Source: Tanypteryx hageni (lineage: Eukaryota > Arthropoda > Insecta > Odonata > Petaluridae). Taken from it: a DNA stretch of 64,000 nucleotides. The stretch lies in contig CM054116.1 in the NCBI GenBank assembly GCA_028673005.1, positions 130,611,547 to 130,675,546 of the forward strand, read 5' to 3'. The notes below the pieces were generated by a model that was not told where the DNA came from, ran no database searches, and worked only from the letters and a program-made list of their open reading frames with translations. Shown in pieces: positions 1-11,266 of the stretch (position 1 is the stretch's first letter; each line of letters opens with the position of its first letter). A program made the translations under genes and the position numbers.

Positions 1-559
1 AAAACTTCGTCTAGGCAGTCAACTGTAAACAGTGAGAACTGACAACCTAAGGAGGGGAAGGATGGACTTGTGGTGGGGTGGGGGCAGTCTAGATGACAGA
101 GGGAACTTCCCCTCCGTGCGCGGCGGAAGTCCGCGCATGATCTTGTTTGCGGCAGACCTATAATACTTCATATGAAATTTAGGGTTAGGTTCCGATTTAT
201 TTTAAAATAAAGCATGTTTTGGAAATTTATTTATATATTTATCTGAAAGTTGAATTCGGATGTAATAGTAATATAAACATTATATAAATGAACCTTTACA
301 TTAATAAAATATAAATGCATAAAAGAAATTTTAACTCAGAAGTAATGAAAGAGTAAACATTAGAGAAAATAACACATATTAAACTAAACAAAAACTTCAT
401 ACAATCTAGAAAATTCAAAATTGAAGGAATAAAAAATTGTTTTGCAAGGAAATACATTCAATTATAAAATTGAAAGAAATGATTTAACGAAAACCAATAA
501 ATTTCTCCTAAATCACTGTCATCTTCAGTTTCATAAACAAATTTACCAACAGAGATCCA
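1..559. other. AT-rich non-coding stretch, nothing recognised
   Basis: The first ~170 bases are G-rich on the plus strand (runs of GGGG) and the rest is AT-rich. No open frame of note, terminal repeat or RNA gene was seen. Confidence 0.5.
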
Positions 560-715
560 GTGTAAATCGAGAAATGAACGCATTTTCTTGACCGTATAAA
601 TTCGAAACTGTGTACATTAAATTCCTGTAAATCGAGAGATGGCTGCGTTTTCTTGAACGTGTAAAACCGAAACCGTGTACATCAAGTACCGTGTAAATCG
701 AGGGATAGGTGTATA
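560..715. repeat. 65-66 bp tandem repeat, about 2.3 copies
   Basis: The string TGTAAATCGAG recurs at about 561, 626 and 692. Each is followed by a similar segment that includes TTTTCTTGA and a GTGTACAT motif. The period is 65-66 bp and the units differ at about one base in six, so this is an old local duplication. No coding sense was seen. Confidence 0.7.
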
Positions 716-1600
716 TTTAACCAGTTTTAATAGCTTAACTCGGAATCTAAACAAATCTTTTTCTTGGGAATCGTTGCATTTAAAAATTGTTAAAGTCGAA
801 ATATGAACTCGAGACTTAAAAAGGTGATGTGCTGAAAGAATGAAGTTTAGATTTGTTATTGCGGAAATTCAACTTCCGAAATAGTACTTTTGCATTCTCT
901 CTGTTGGAGACGTTGGCTACAAACTGCCGTTCATGTGATTACTGTCTTTGTAATGATGTCATATAAGCCTCTAGTATTATGTATCGGCTAGTGAACAAGT
1001 AAAATATAACGTGGGTGTTTAATTATGATAAAAAAATCTTTTCTGACCTTAGTTGTTAATATTTGAAATAAAATAGTTTTACATTAATTTATTCGTACAG
1101 CATTCAGTGTTGGTACAAAAATGAGCGATCTATCCCCGAGAGTTTTCAGGTTATGACAATTTTACATGTAGCATACATACTATCATTACTTTGGTAAATG
1201 ATCTAATTTCTTAAATTTTAACGTTTGCAAATATTTTAATGAAACAGGAATTGACGAATTTTTCATTTTATTAATTATTGAACTGTTATTGGTTATATTA
1301 GACGAAAAATAAAAAATGAAATAATTAGAAAATTAACGTTAAGAAATGAAACTTTTTAAATCTAGTAAATGGTAAAAAATAAATTTTAGTGCAAGTATTC
1401 AAATACTCTCTTTTAATTCCATAAATACATTTAAAAATTTGGCATGCAGTTTGAAAGATTCCTTTTGTATTAAAAAAAATATTTTATTATAGTGAATACA
1501 TTGGATAAGAGCAACCTCACAACCTTCCTTTATTTCTTGCTGAAAATTTAAGCTGCTAACTGATACTTTTAAAGCAGCGCATGAAATTATCACACTTTCT
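716..1600. other. AT-rich non-coding stretch
   Basis: Long A/T runs with no feature I can support. The short frames here lack recognisable domains and look like chance. Confidence 0.5.
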
Positions 1601-1624
1601 TCCATTCCCATTCCCTAACTACAT

Positions 1625-2200
1625 AAATCCCACTCCATCTGCTGCTCATTCTCTCTCTCATTTCCTCCCTTTCTCCCTCTCTCTTCTTCCTCCGCCAACT
1701 ACCGACGCCCATCCTGCTCTCCGTGGCGCGACACCGCCACAAACAAATGGTCTTATTACCTCCCTTCCATCGTCCTCTGCTGCCGCTGAAGGTTTCCTGA
1801 GAGGGAACGTAGCCTGGCAGAAAAGATGTGTCTCTGGAAATGGATTAGGGCCTTGACTGCCTGGCCTCGCCCTCGCCCGGAGCCTGGCCCCGTGGTGGGG
1901 GAAGCTACGGGCGCCACAGAGGGGCGGGATGTGGCTGAGAGGGGCGGCGAGTTAAGAGCGCGACGGATGCGAGGGGCGGCGGGGGACGGGCGTACGGTCA
2001 AGAGTAGGGTTTAATGTCGCTCGGGCTTTCTCTCGGTGAAGAGTGTCCTCCGGTAGGCAGTTGCTCGTTTGGGGAGTATCCTCACCTCCGCGAGTGCTGT
2101 TCTCTCCCCCTTCTTTCACCTCCCCCTTCCTTAACCAAATCGGAACTAACAAGTACGCCCTCATCCCTCTTGTTAGCAAACTATTCATCCGCCGGATAGA
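1625..2200. other. CT tract followed by CpG-rich patch
   Basis: A pyrimidine-rich run at about 1625-1700 leads into a GC- and CpG-rich patch (about 1690-2100) with many CG dinucleotides and GGGGCGG-type boxes. The DNA on either side is AT-rich. Patches like this can be promoters or first exons of host genes. Short open frames occur on both strands, but none shows a recognisable domain, so no gene is called. Confidence 0.45.
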
Positions 2201-3921
2201 TTTTTTAACGAACGAATACTCTGCCTACAGCTTTAGATTCCACGCGGACTGAATAGTGGAAGCGATTGTTTCCACAACACAGGTGCGCTATTGAAATACA
2301 AGGCTACGACATGCAAAAGATTTCTTCCAAAAAACCTAGCTAATCTTCCTGGAAACGGGTGAATTTTTTATATTTTCATAGATTGCATGACAATAATCTA
2401 AATTTCAGGTAATGAACGAAGGAATCTTTTTTGCCAAAAGTAACATTCAATAAAATATGCCATAGATATAAATCCATCCCGAACCGCAACAACTGCATTA
2501 ATGGATGTAATTTCACTGTATATTTTATACACTCTTGCGCACCTAAATTTGTTCCTGTAGAGCAGGGGAGGAAAGTAACGCCTCCCGCATATCCCGTTCT
2601 TCTGTGCCCGTGGAAATCTGCGTCATTTATTAAGTTTCCTCCGTTTTTTTCTTTTATTTTTGGCAAATATTTACTTTTAAAATGCTATCAGCCATAGCTT
2701 GGATGTAGCCATTTAGATCAATATGAAATATTTTTATAAAATTTCGATCAGTTTATCAGGTTAAAATAAATTTAAAAGATTTCATTCAAAGCTTATAGAC
2801 GATTTATGAAGGAGATTATATTTTTGTTTATGTAATAACTTTTAGCCAAACACTGACCTTAGTGATGAGGAAAGAGATGATTTCTACAATATATTAGAAG
2901 GAATAAGACATGTAAGAGGAAAAAAGGAATTGGTTTTCATGAGCGAATGGAATGCCGAATTGGATCAATGGAAAGATTAGACGGAGTTCGAGGAATAAAT
3001 ATGAATAAAAATATGAAGGAGAAATGGAAAAAAATTGCGTATTTTTCTAAAAGGATCGCTTTAGTGATAACAAATACGTAGAATAAGCGATCAAAATGTT
3101 TTTCAATATTTATTCTTAAGAAACCGTGATTCAAATAGTTTGCATTTGCAGTTGAAGCAATACCGTATGATTCACTAAAGAACCTTCAGACGCTAGTGGC
3201 ATAGTTAATTACAAGGCAAAGGTATTCGGTATGAAAATAAATATGATAAAACAAAAACCGTGAGATTTTTTAAGACAAAATTTAAAGCGTTTGGAGATTT
3301 ATGTTTTATTTTAATTGAGGATGATAGAAATAACAAAGGGATGAGGAGGTCAATTAGCAATTACGATTTGATGGGAAGAAATCACAGAATACTTTTAACA
3401 TTTTGTGAATAGCTGGATAGCTGCCTGATTGAAAAGTTTGCTCGTTGTAACGCAGAGAGATTGGATCCATTTTAGTCTGTCCCGGGTAGACAGTTTCCTC
3501 GCGGATTAATCTTCTTTTGCCTTAAGCCCTGTCACGCACGTGAAGAGAGAGCGGAGGAGAAGATGGCTAAAGGTTGTCTACCCACTCTTCAATAACTGCA
3601 CTAATGCGATTGCACTACATCTCCTCCCTTCCAAAAGGACGCTATGACGTAATATCCTATCTTCCTAGCAACACACGGACATTTGAGTGAGCGCAAGATG
3701 GAAAGTTAGCCATCGGTTGACGAGTATACTCGCCTCTCTGACTCGCATTTCCCTCGACGCAATAATGAGGCACACACTAATCCATTGCTCGAAACTGCAA
3801 TTGTATAAGATTATTAATTTCCACTGTTTGTATTTTAAAATATCGTTACAAGATGAAGAAAGGTTTGTTCCATCGAACGCTACAGTTGAATTTTTGGTTA
3901 ATTTCTTTGAATAAGTCAGAG
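2200..3921. other. Non-coding stretch, nothing recognised
   Basis: AT-rich with a slightly GC-richer part at about 3440-3660, which holds a short inverted pair GGGTAGACA / TGTCTACCC at about 3484 and 3576. No gene or element boundary was found. Confidence 0.45.
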
Positions 3922-4189
3922 CAGAGGTGCGCAAACTGGGGACGCGATAGATTCTTTTGTCAAAGTAGAACGCGATTCTTAGCAAGTTTATTCGACTGAG
4001 ATCGGTCTTGATCTGGTGACTATTTGGTTTTTCTTAATCAGACAATATCGAATTTTACGCTTTTACAATTCTCGTAAAAGAAATTATTACCAACAAGACA
4101 AACATGATATAATATACCATTAAAATTGGAGACGCTACCGTTTTCAGCGATGAAAATTGGGCGCGGCTTGAAATGTTTAAACACCGCTG
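3922..4189. mobile_element. hAT-type MITE with 8-bp target duplication
   Basis: The left end reads CAGAGGTGCGCAAAC and the right end, reverse-complemented, CAGCGGTGTTTAAAC. These are the imperfect terminal inverted repeats expected of short non-autonomous hAT elements. The flanks AGTCAGAG (3914-3921) and ATTTAGAG (4190-4197) agree at 6 of 8 positions, fitting an old 8-bp hAT target-site duplication. Length is 268 bp with no coding capacity; it would have been moved by a transposase encoded elsewhere. Confidence 0.7.
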
Positions 4190-4800
4190 ATTTAGAGCCC
4201 TTTTGCTACGCTTTCAGGTAGAAATTCATTATTTCCAGTTTTAGATAAATTCTGCGTGCTGCTAATCTTTAATTCTCTTAGCTTTGAAATGCGCATGCAT
4301 CCTCCCTAGCTTTTCCTGATTTTGATATATGTGAATTCGTCACCTTTTATAGAAGACAAAGGACAATTATAGAAGTTTAAGACGGGTCGTGTACTTCATT
4401 AGTTTTATTACAGGTAGTCTGTCTCTAGAGAGGTCCGTGGTTCATATTTGTTAAACGTAGTTCTCCACATACGAGTACTCCTTTTTTTGAAATCTTCTTC
4501 ATTTCTCAATAACTGCCTTTACTCTTTCTCTTTTTCCTTACAGCTTTCTTCCTATCACTTCTTTAATCTTCTTCTCTTCTCGGGTAATTTCCGATCGTGT
4601 ACTTATAAGAGACTCAAAAATGGCGGTTTATCCACCTCGTAAATGCTTACTCGTGGCATGTTTTTGTAGTTACATCAGATTCTTATATTAGACTAACTAT
4701 TTTTGGGCTGGGATTGTTAGAGTAATTGCAGGTGTGCATGCATTCCAAGCTGTGGTTCCGAATTTCAGTTATTTCTCGACATCCATACTCCTAACTTGTG
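4190..4800. other. Non-coding stretch, nothing recognised
   Basis: AT-rich with a pyrimidine-rich part at about 4480-4590. The 64-codon frame across that part is of biased composition and has no domain. Confidence 0.4.
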
Positions 4801-4837
4801 TGTCTTAAGGAGTACTCTCATGCAAAAGTGCTCTGTC

Positions 4838-5000
4838 CTTTGGAAAGTCACTGCGGTGCTTGTAGCTAACAGCAGGCTAATTCCAGCACCAGGCTTCCCT
4901 CCCTTCTGTAAGAGTGCGATTGTGTATGTAACGCGCTTCTCATTCTAAAAGAAGGCTGAATGATAGGCTAATAACCTACCTGAGCAAAACCGTGTACCTC
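4838..5000 (+). repeat. SINE-like interspersed repeat, copy 1
   Basis: This segment shares an ordered series of strings with a second copy 420 bp downstream: CTTTGGAA, then AG(C/T)AGGCTAAT, then (G)CACC(A/G)GG(C/T)TTCCCTCC. The spacing and order argue for two diverged copies of one short interspersed repeat. No clear pol III boxes or tail could be assigned, so the SINE class is inferred from size and behaviour only. Confidence 0.45.
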
Positions 5001-5264
5001 CCGAGAAACCCTTTATAAAAGAGTACTGCTCTGGATCTCCAGGGTCTGTAGTTTTCGTGGGTATGTTTTAATATATTTTGGTAGATATTTCAGCGGGAAA
5101 CAAATATTTTTATATTGGAAATTCTTAATGAAACGAATGAAATGGAAACTTGAGTTCTGCTAAACATATATGTTAGAATATGACAGAATGACGGATGTTA
5201 AATTTGTCACAAAGAGTGTCGGGAATAAGGTCGCCCGGTCCCCTGTTCGTATGGTTTGAGGAGA

Positions 5265-5430
5265 CCGCGCAAAGACAGTGTACCGTTCTTTGGAAGAGAC
5301 GTTAAGCCGTTGGCCCCCATGGTGCTCTTCGTTAAGAGTAGGCTAATGCAGGCACCGGGTTTCCCTCCTCCCTTGTGAGTGTGTTTGTTATGGAAGGAGC
5401 TATGGCTATAATAACCCAAGAGGTTGATTA
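5265..5430 (+). repeat. SINE-like interspersed repeat, copy 2
   Basis: This is the second copy of the repeat at 4838-5000, with the better preserved core: CTTTGGAAGAGACGTTAAG, then AGAGTAGGCTAATGC and CACCGGGTTTCCCTCC. The (AC)7 run at about 5441-5455 lies just downstream and could be a tail. Alternatives are a tandem duplication of unique DNA or a fragment of a longer element. Confidence 0.45.
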
Positions 5431-5455
5431 GCCAAAAATACACACACACACACAG

Positions 5456-6283
5456 TGTCGGGAATGGAACCAAAAAGGTGAGTGTTCGTGGAATCTGTGG
5501 GAGTTGAGGCGAGGACCTCATTCGAAAAACCAAAGTGATAATTCGCAAAGCTTTGATTCGGAAGCAATAATGGGAATGCTTATGTTAAAAAGTAATTTTA
5601 GGCGATATGAGAAGAACAAATAAAACGTTATTCAAGTAATTATTTTTACATTGTATTCTGTAGTTGTTTTTATTTTCATTATTTTTGGATTTGATTCGAA
5701 CAACGACTAGAATAAATGTATTGATTTTCATATGAAATTTTCAGGATTAAAAAAATATTTTTGTTTTAAGTACATTTTAAATTGTAGTATATCGTGCATG
5801 CTTAACAGATTAATATTTCCCAAATTTTAAACAAAATTAAAAATGGATACAATTATATATATAAACACCCATATTCGATTATGACAATCACTTAATCACC
5901 TCTTGCGAAACTAAAATGACATTAATAAAAATTGTGCGCAACGCTATTGCATACAAAATTTTCAATTAATTTATAAATTAGGCCTTTTTAGTTTAAAATT
6001 GATTCTCAAGTAGTTCAAAGAATTCAAAAATCAACATCATCGGTTCGTGTCAACTAGCTGGGACCACATCCGAAACTGACCGCTGTACAGACCTCACAAC
6101 TATCATTAACTCAGATTAGGACTGCGGAACTTGAGGGTTTGAGCCGAAACCGAGCTCGCATACATTCCTCCTTGCATCAGGAAGTCTCTAGCCGACCAAA
6201 TTATTTGCAACAAAATTTAAACTTTTTATGTTGTTAAATTAGTGAGAATGTAACTAAAGCGTCGAATCCGGGCAAATGCGCTG
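5456..6283. other. Non-coding AT-rich stretch
   Basis: No feature recognised. The frames here are short and without motifs. Confidence 0.4.
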
Positions 6284-6679
6284 TTTAAGAGCGTCTTTTA
6301 GACATAATTCTACAATAAATAATAAGATATTTACGCTCACATGTAATCTTGATGCCCAGGAATACCAACCTTTAAAGAGTTTCTGGGACGGGATTGTATT
6401 GAAAACATGAAAAATATGTGTATTATATGGAAGTTGGGTTGGATTGGTTGGTTGAACTGGGTTGGGTTGGTTGGTTGGGTTGGGTTGGTTTGGTTGCAGC
6501 ACAAACTTGGTGGCGGAATATATTAGCAGAATGGGCCAGAACTGTTACTACAACTAGTTTTCAATACAATCCCGTCGCAGAAACTCTTGAAAGGTTGGTA
6601 TTCCTGGGCGTCAAGATTACATATGAGCGTAAATATCTTATTATTAATCGTAGAATTACGTTAAAAAGACGCCCTTAAA
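6284..6679. repeat. Long foldback: 123-bp inverted arms around a GGTTGG-rich loop
   Basis: Arm 1 is 6284-6406 and arm 2 is 6557-6679. The reverse complement of arm 2 matches arm 1 along its whole length at roughly 90 percent by eye; both carry AATAAGATATTTACGCTCA and CCAGGAATACCAACCTTT. The 150-bp loop holds an irregular run of GGTTGG / GGGTTGG units at about 6424-6495. No coding sequence is present. This could be a foldback transposon or a tail-to-tail duplication; no convincing target duplication was seen at the ends. Confidence 0.8.
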
Positions 6680-7530
6680 GTGTATTTTTTGTAAAGGAAA
6701 TGAAACATGCTATAATCCAACGCCCTGGCTTTATTCGCTGAATTCTGTAAAAGTCCTTTCTATTTTTCTCCCCTTTCCCAGGGAAAAAATCTCAGAAACC
6801 TGACTCTGAATCCTCAAAAGTCGACGAAGAGGTTTGGGTGCGGGGCGGAGTGAATGTCCTCGCACTGCTCATCGTCACCTCCCAACTCCCTCTCTCTTTA
6901 ACATCCTCTCGCGTCTCTCTCACGCGACCTTCCAATTCGCTCTTCGCTTCGCACTTTTATCCCTCTCGCTCACGGAAGTGCATCACAAATAAAAATAAAC
7001 GAGATTTAGCGAAATTCTCGAAATTCCGATAAATCAGTCAGTCTCACCTCTGTTACGTTTGACCTTACAATTTTGGAAAGACTAAACGAGAATTATTCAT
7101 CTAATATGCGCTGGTAATGCGATCGATGTGTTTAACTGGGAGATTAAAGTCTCGGCTCTACAAGAGAAGTACTCAGCTTACCATTATAGTCAGGAACCTG
7201 GGTAGACATTTTGGTGCGGTACAGGTCAATTAAAATTCAGAAAGATATACAATTGAACGGACCAAATGGGTAATATCGTGAAAACTGGATTTTATCTCCA
7301 TTTGCACCAATAAATGCTGCATAGTGGCCAATATTGAGAATGGCTAGAAATAACGAGAGGCCCTCTTCCATGATTCGGAATCTAAACCGAATCTTCCTCC
7401 TGTCGGGTGAATAATCTATCACTGAACTAACGCTAACGCAGCAGGCAAATACTTCTGTTTCAGATTAAAGTATTCATAATCTACCACGATATAGCAGACT
7501 AATTCTTGTTTCACAGTATAGTATTTCAAG
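6680..7530. other. Non-coding stretch, nothing recognised
   Basis: Mixed composition with a modestly CpG-rich part near 6800-7000. No domain-bearing frame and no repeat boundary found. Confidence 0.4.
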
Positions 7531-7534
7531 TCTG

Positions 7535-7660
7535 TAACGATAGCTCGGTGTTGGGATATCCGCCGGAGAAGTTAAAGGCCAGGGTTTGATTCACGATCAC
7601 GGGAGAATTGTTTTCCTGAATTATAGCATTGGGATCATTCATGATCTGCTCTTTCCATTA
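7535..7660 (+). repeat. Possible tRNA-derived SINE head
   Basis: TAGCTCGGTGTTGG at 7541 resembles a pol III A box and GGGTTTGATTC at about 7582 resembles a B box (GGTTCGANTC). The spacing of about 40 bp is suitable for a tRNA-related promoter. The sequence does not fold into a proper tRNA cloverleaf and lacks an acceptor stem, so a diverged SINE head is likelier than a tRNA gene. Chance similarity cannot be ruled out. Confidence 0.35.
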
Positions 7661-7816
7661 TGCCATTAAATTGGCTTAAATTTCGCTTAACTTTGTCTTA
7701 CACGTCTGTATCTTCATATTATCCCAGAGTATAGCTTCTCCTTTATGATCTCTATCCCCACACCCCTTTTCTTCCCCCTTACCACTCTCCCCCACCATTC
7801 TTTCCTTTATATTATA

Positions 7817-8782
7817 CTAGCAGATGTACCCGGCTTCGCTCGGGATATTAAAGCGGCACAGTATTTATTTTGTTGAAGGTAAAATAACATAACTGAAAAA
7901 GAATTCCTAGAACGAAATAAAACACAGATACCGGAGGCTGTCTGAAAATAATCTAAAATAGTAATATATCATCATACTTTACTTTTCGTTTACAATACTT
8001 TCTTTTAAACAATATTTGTTGTTTTTCCTCCAGATGCTAGGATGGTAAATTTACGTGGGCTAAAGTCTAAAATAAAAATCTAACCTGCATTTATTCCTCA
8101 ACTTTGGCACAAAAGTAACACTCAAAAGGACTGGTCCACTCAGGCGGTTACCACTTTTTAAAAAATCTAAAATTTTCTGCCTGTAATACACACGGGTGAA
8201 CCATGCAATCAAACCTATCTGCATTTAATTAAGCTGCAATCTATTACGTTTGACGTTGCTACAACAACAATTTCGATGCTTCATAAAAAGCGCGAAGTGA
8301 ATAACATAATTATTTCGTCTACTTGAAGGGTTCATAGACGCTAACTCAATCGGAGGCAACACCCGGAAAGAGTACGGAAAAGCGATAAAAATTCAAAATG
8401 AAATGCGTGTTTCTGACAAATTCCTCTCCTCTCTAAACATTACAAGAATAAGATAAATAATAGTTTTAGCCGTCGAATAAAGAAAAAATGGAGAAAATTA
8501 GTCGATATTTACGGATTTTGATGAATGAAAGAAAAAATCTTGCACCTTGAAAAATGGAAAATCCCTTGTAAACTTATGGGGAAATATATATGTCTCCCGG
8601 ATTCGAATCTGGTACTTATTCCGGGATATTTGATTTTTATAGGGATCACAATACGAGGGTTTAACGATTGTGAAAATTTCAGCTTGTTAGGCTTAGTAGA
8701 TCGGAAGATATTATGAGAGAAATATTTGAAGGTAACGGCAGACTCCCAGCCAGCCAGCAACACAGGTTGAGTTTTATATAGA
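7817..8782 (-). mobile_element. Non-autonomous Helitron
   Basis: On the minus strand the element begins TCTATATAAAACTCAACC (8782 downward), preceded by A. It ends with a GC-rich hairpin, CCCGAGCGAAGCCGGG, then about 8 bases and CTAG at 7820-7817, followed by T. A 5' TC, a short hairpin some 10 bases before a 3' CTRR, no terminal inverted repeats and insertion between A and T are the structural hallmarks of Helitrons, which move by rolling-circle replication using a RepHel protein. No Rep or helicase domain is present in the 966 bp, so it is non-autonomous. The short frames inside are not genes. Confidence 0.75.
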
Positions 8783-8834
8783 TAGAGAAGATAAGAGACT
8801 AGTGTATTATCTGTAATATGACGGATAAGTAACA

Positions 8835-9168
8835 ATATTCTCTCCCTCCCTCTCTCCGTCCCTCTCTCCCTCCCTCTGACTCCCTCCATTCCTCTCTTCC
8901 TCCCTCCCTCTCTCCATCCATCTGTCTCCCTCCGTTCCTCTCACTCTCCCTCCCTCTCTCTCTGCCTCTCTTTTCTCCCACCTCCCCCTCTCTCATTCCC
9001 TCCTGTCACAATCCATAGCTCTCCATATTTTTCTCCGTCTCCTTCATTATCTCTTTCCTCCTGTCCTTTTCTAATTCTATACTTCCCTTACTCTCTATGT
9101 ACCTTCCATTCTATATCCCTTCCTTCCTATCTACCTCCCCACATCCCCCTCTCCCTTACTCTACATTT
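8835..9168. repeat. CT-rich low-complexity tract
   Basis: Irregular (CTCCCT)n / (CTCTC)n pyrimidine tract on the plus strand, densest at 8835-9000. It is bounded by the Helitron on the left and the 3' end of the minus-strand LINE on the right. Frames running through it encode only Arg/Glu/Gly-rich low-complexity peptide on the minus strand. Confidence 0.8.
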
Positions 9169-9203
9169 ATCATCATCATCATGCTGCCGTCCGAAGACAG
9201 GTT

Positions 9204-11266
9204 TCAGCTGAATCGCTGCCTCCATCTCTTTCTAGATGCCTCTTTCATATCTCTATAATTACTATATTCCTGCTTTATATTCTCTAATATTCCTATTCTT
9301 TTTCTCCCTCTTCCTCTTCTTCCGCTAATTTTCCCCTCTAAGATCGTATTTTGTAAACATGTCTTCTCAATAAGTGCCCTATCCAATTTGCTTTTCTTTT
9401 CCTGGTTGTTTTTATTAGCTTCCTTTCTTCTCCCACCATTTCTAATACTTCTTTGTTTCTCTTCCTCTCTGTACATTTCACTTTCATCATCCTCCTCCAT
9501 ACCCACATCTCAAAACTTTTAAATATTTTTCCTCCTTTCTCCTTACCGTCCACGTCTCTGCACCATAAAAAGCTATGCTCCATATATAGCATTTTGCTAA
9601 TTTCTTCCTTGTTTATAAATTTATTTTCTTGCTTGTGACAAGCTCCTTCTTCTTGTTAAATGCTGATTTTGCCATTGCAATCCTATTTCTGATGTCCTGT
9701 GTACTACTTCCATCCTGCGCTAAAATACTGCCAAGATATTTGAAACTACTTACTTGTTCCAATTTTTGGCGATTTACCATTATATTTAATTCTTTATGTT
9801 CCTTTGAAACCACCATGACTTTCGTTTTTTTGGCATTGATCTTCATTCCATATTGTTGGCCAACGTCCACTAGTCTGTCTGTCATCCTCTGAAGTTCTTT
9901 CTCGTCTTTTGCTATTAATCCCCGATCATCTGCATATTTAATGGTGGTAATACCTTCTCCTCCTATCTTAAGTCCTTTCTCTTCCATCAACGCTTCTTCT
10001 GTTATTGTTTCTGAATAAATATTAAATATCGCTGGTGAAATAGGGCATCTCTGCCTCACTCCCCTCCCTATTGAAGTACTTTCTGTTTCTTCTCCTTCAA
10101 CCCTGACTATAATCTTTTGATCAAAGTAAAGGTTTTTGAGCAGTCTTTTATCTTTATAATCTATTCCTATTTTATTTAAAATACTCAACATTTTATCCCA
10201 TTTCACTCGGTCAAAAGCTTTCTCCAAATCTACAAAACAAAAATACATACCTTTATTGACTTCTAGCGCTCTTTCAATCATCATCCTCATACATCCTATA
10301 GCACAGAGGTCGGCAACATACGGCCCCCGAGGGCGCTTTATGCGGCCCGCGAAGCCACAATGAAAAAGTGTTCGGTACAGTTCAACCGAAAATTTCGTAT
10401 TTTTTCAGTAAAATTTTGGTCTCAAAACCTTTTCTGATGCATATTTAATGCTGGTAAATTGTTTAGATATGATTTTTACCAATATGAGATCACAGAATCC
10501 CTGGAAAAACTTCGGACGTAAGCACTCATCCAGCCCGCCAAAATGCTCGTAACTTTCAATGCGGCCCTCCAAAGCATTCACATTACCAATGTGGCCCGCC
10601 ATGCACAAAAGGTTGCCGACCTCTGCTGTAGCATCTCTAGTCCCTCTTCTGAAACCAAACTGATTATTCTTGCAGCTCCTTTTATATTTTACCTTCAATT
10701 CTTTTGGTTATTATTCTGGTTAGAACTTTATCTGTAAGAGAAATTAAACTAATAGTTCTGTAATCCTTACAACTTTTTGCATTGTTTTTTTTTCTCCAGT
10801 GGTACCATAACAACATCTAAAAAATCTTCAGGCCACATGCCAGTATCATATATTTGGTTAAAGAATTTTGTGAGTTACTTAACTGCTTTCGACCCCAAAA
10901 CCTTAAGAACGTCCACTGGTGTATCATCACTCCCAACAGCCTTCCTTCTTTTCATGTCATCAATTGCTCTTTTAACTTCAGACTCGAGAATACTTGGTCC
11001 TAGCTGGTCTTTTTCCACATCCTCTTCTTCATTTAATTCAATATTTCTTGGCTTTCCTTCTTTGTCATACAGCATCTCAACGTATTCTTTCCAGACATTT
11101 TTTACATTGTCTGGCTCCAGAACTATTTTACCACTTTTGTTCATGATTCCTTTTTCTTGAATAGTTCCCTTGCTTTGCTATACATGAGGTCTGTTCTACA
11201 AATTCTTTCCCATTCGACAATCTTCTCGCATTTCTCATTTATCCACTGTTCTCTGGCTTTTTTACT
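9204..11266 (-). pseudogene. LINE reverse transcriptase pseudogene
   Basis: The enzyme would copy element RNA into DNA at a nicked target. Reading from 11266 down: a linker typical of these ORFs (KAREQW, ILESEVK, KAVGSDD); fingers motifs (DYRTISLIS, NNQFGFRRGTRDA); then, beyond a nested MITE, motif A (FVDLEKAFD, about 10200-10240), motif B-like GVRQRCPISP (usually RQGC) and the catalytic YADD at about 9921-9938. The thumb and basic tail follow (ETWTVRRKEE, MWVWRRM, NWIGHLLRR, GRRGRGRKRI). Lesions include an in-frame stop near 9613, frameshifts between 9338 and 9592 and another stop near 10698. It is not functional. The catalytic aspartates themselves remain. Confidence 0.85.
10304..10625. mobile_element. 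hAT-type MITE nested in the LINE
   Basis: A perfect 14-bp terminal inverted repeat, CAGAGGTCGGCAAC, lies at both ends. The flanking 8-bp duplications CTATAGCA (10296-10303) and CTGTAGCA (10626-10633) differ at one base. The 322-bp element interrupts the LINE reverse transcriptase just after the QFGFRRGTRDA motif, and the LINE frame resumes directly on the other side. It contains subterminal GCGGCCC / GTGGCCCGCC repeats typical of hAT MITEs and has no coding capacity. Confidence 0.92.

Larger units (their letters stand above)
9169..11266 (-). mobile_element. Decayed non-LTR retrotransposon (LINE), RTE- or R4-like
   Basis: A minus-strand LINE fragment of about 1.8 kb after removing a nested MITE. 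It holds the linker before the reverse transcriptase (RT), most of the RT domain and a C-terminal basic region, ending near 9169 in a short (ATG)n run of the kind seen at RTE-type 3' ends. There is no endonuclease, so the copy is 5'-incomplete. At the 5' side (about 11262-11268) it meets a family A repeat. Clade assignment is by eye only; RTE and R4/Dong are both possible. Confidence 0.8.

Noticed and set aside
6424..6495. Telomere-like TTGGG/GGTTGG run
   Set aside because: The arthropod telomere unit is usually TTAGG. This run is irregular and forms the loop of an inverted repeat.
7535..7610. tRNA gene
   Set aside because: A- and B-box-like strings only; no acceptor stem or cloverleaf. Kept as a possible SINE head.
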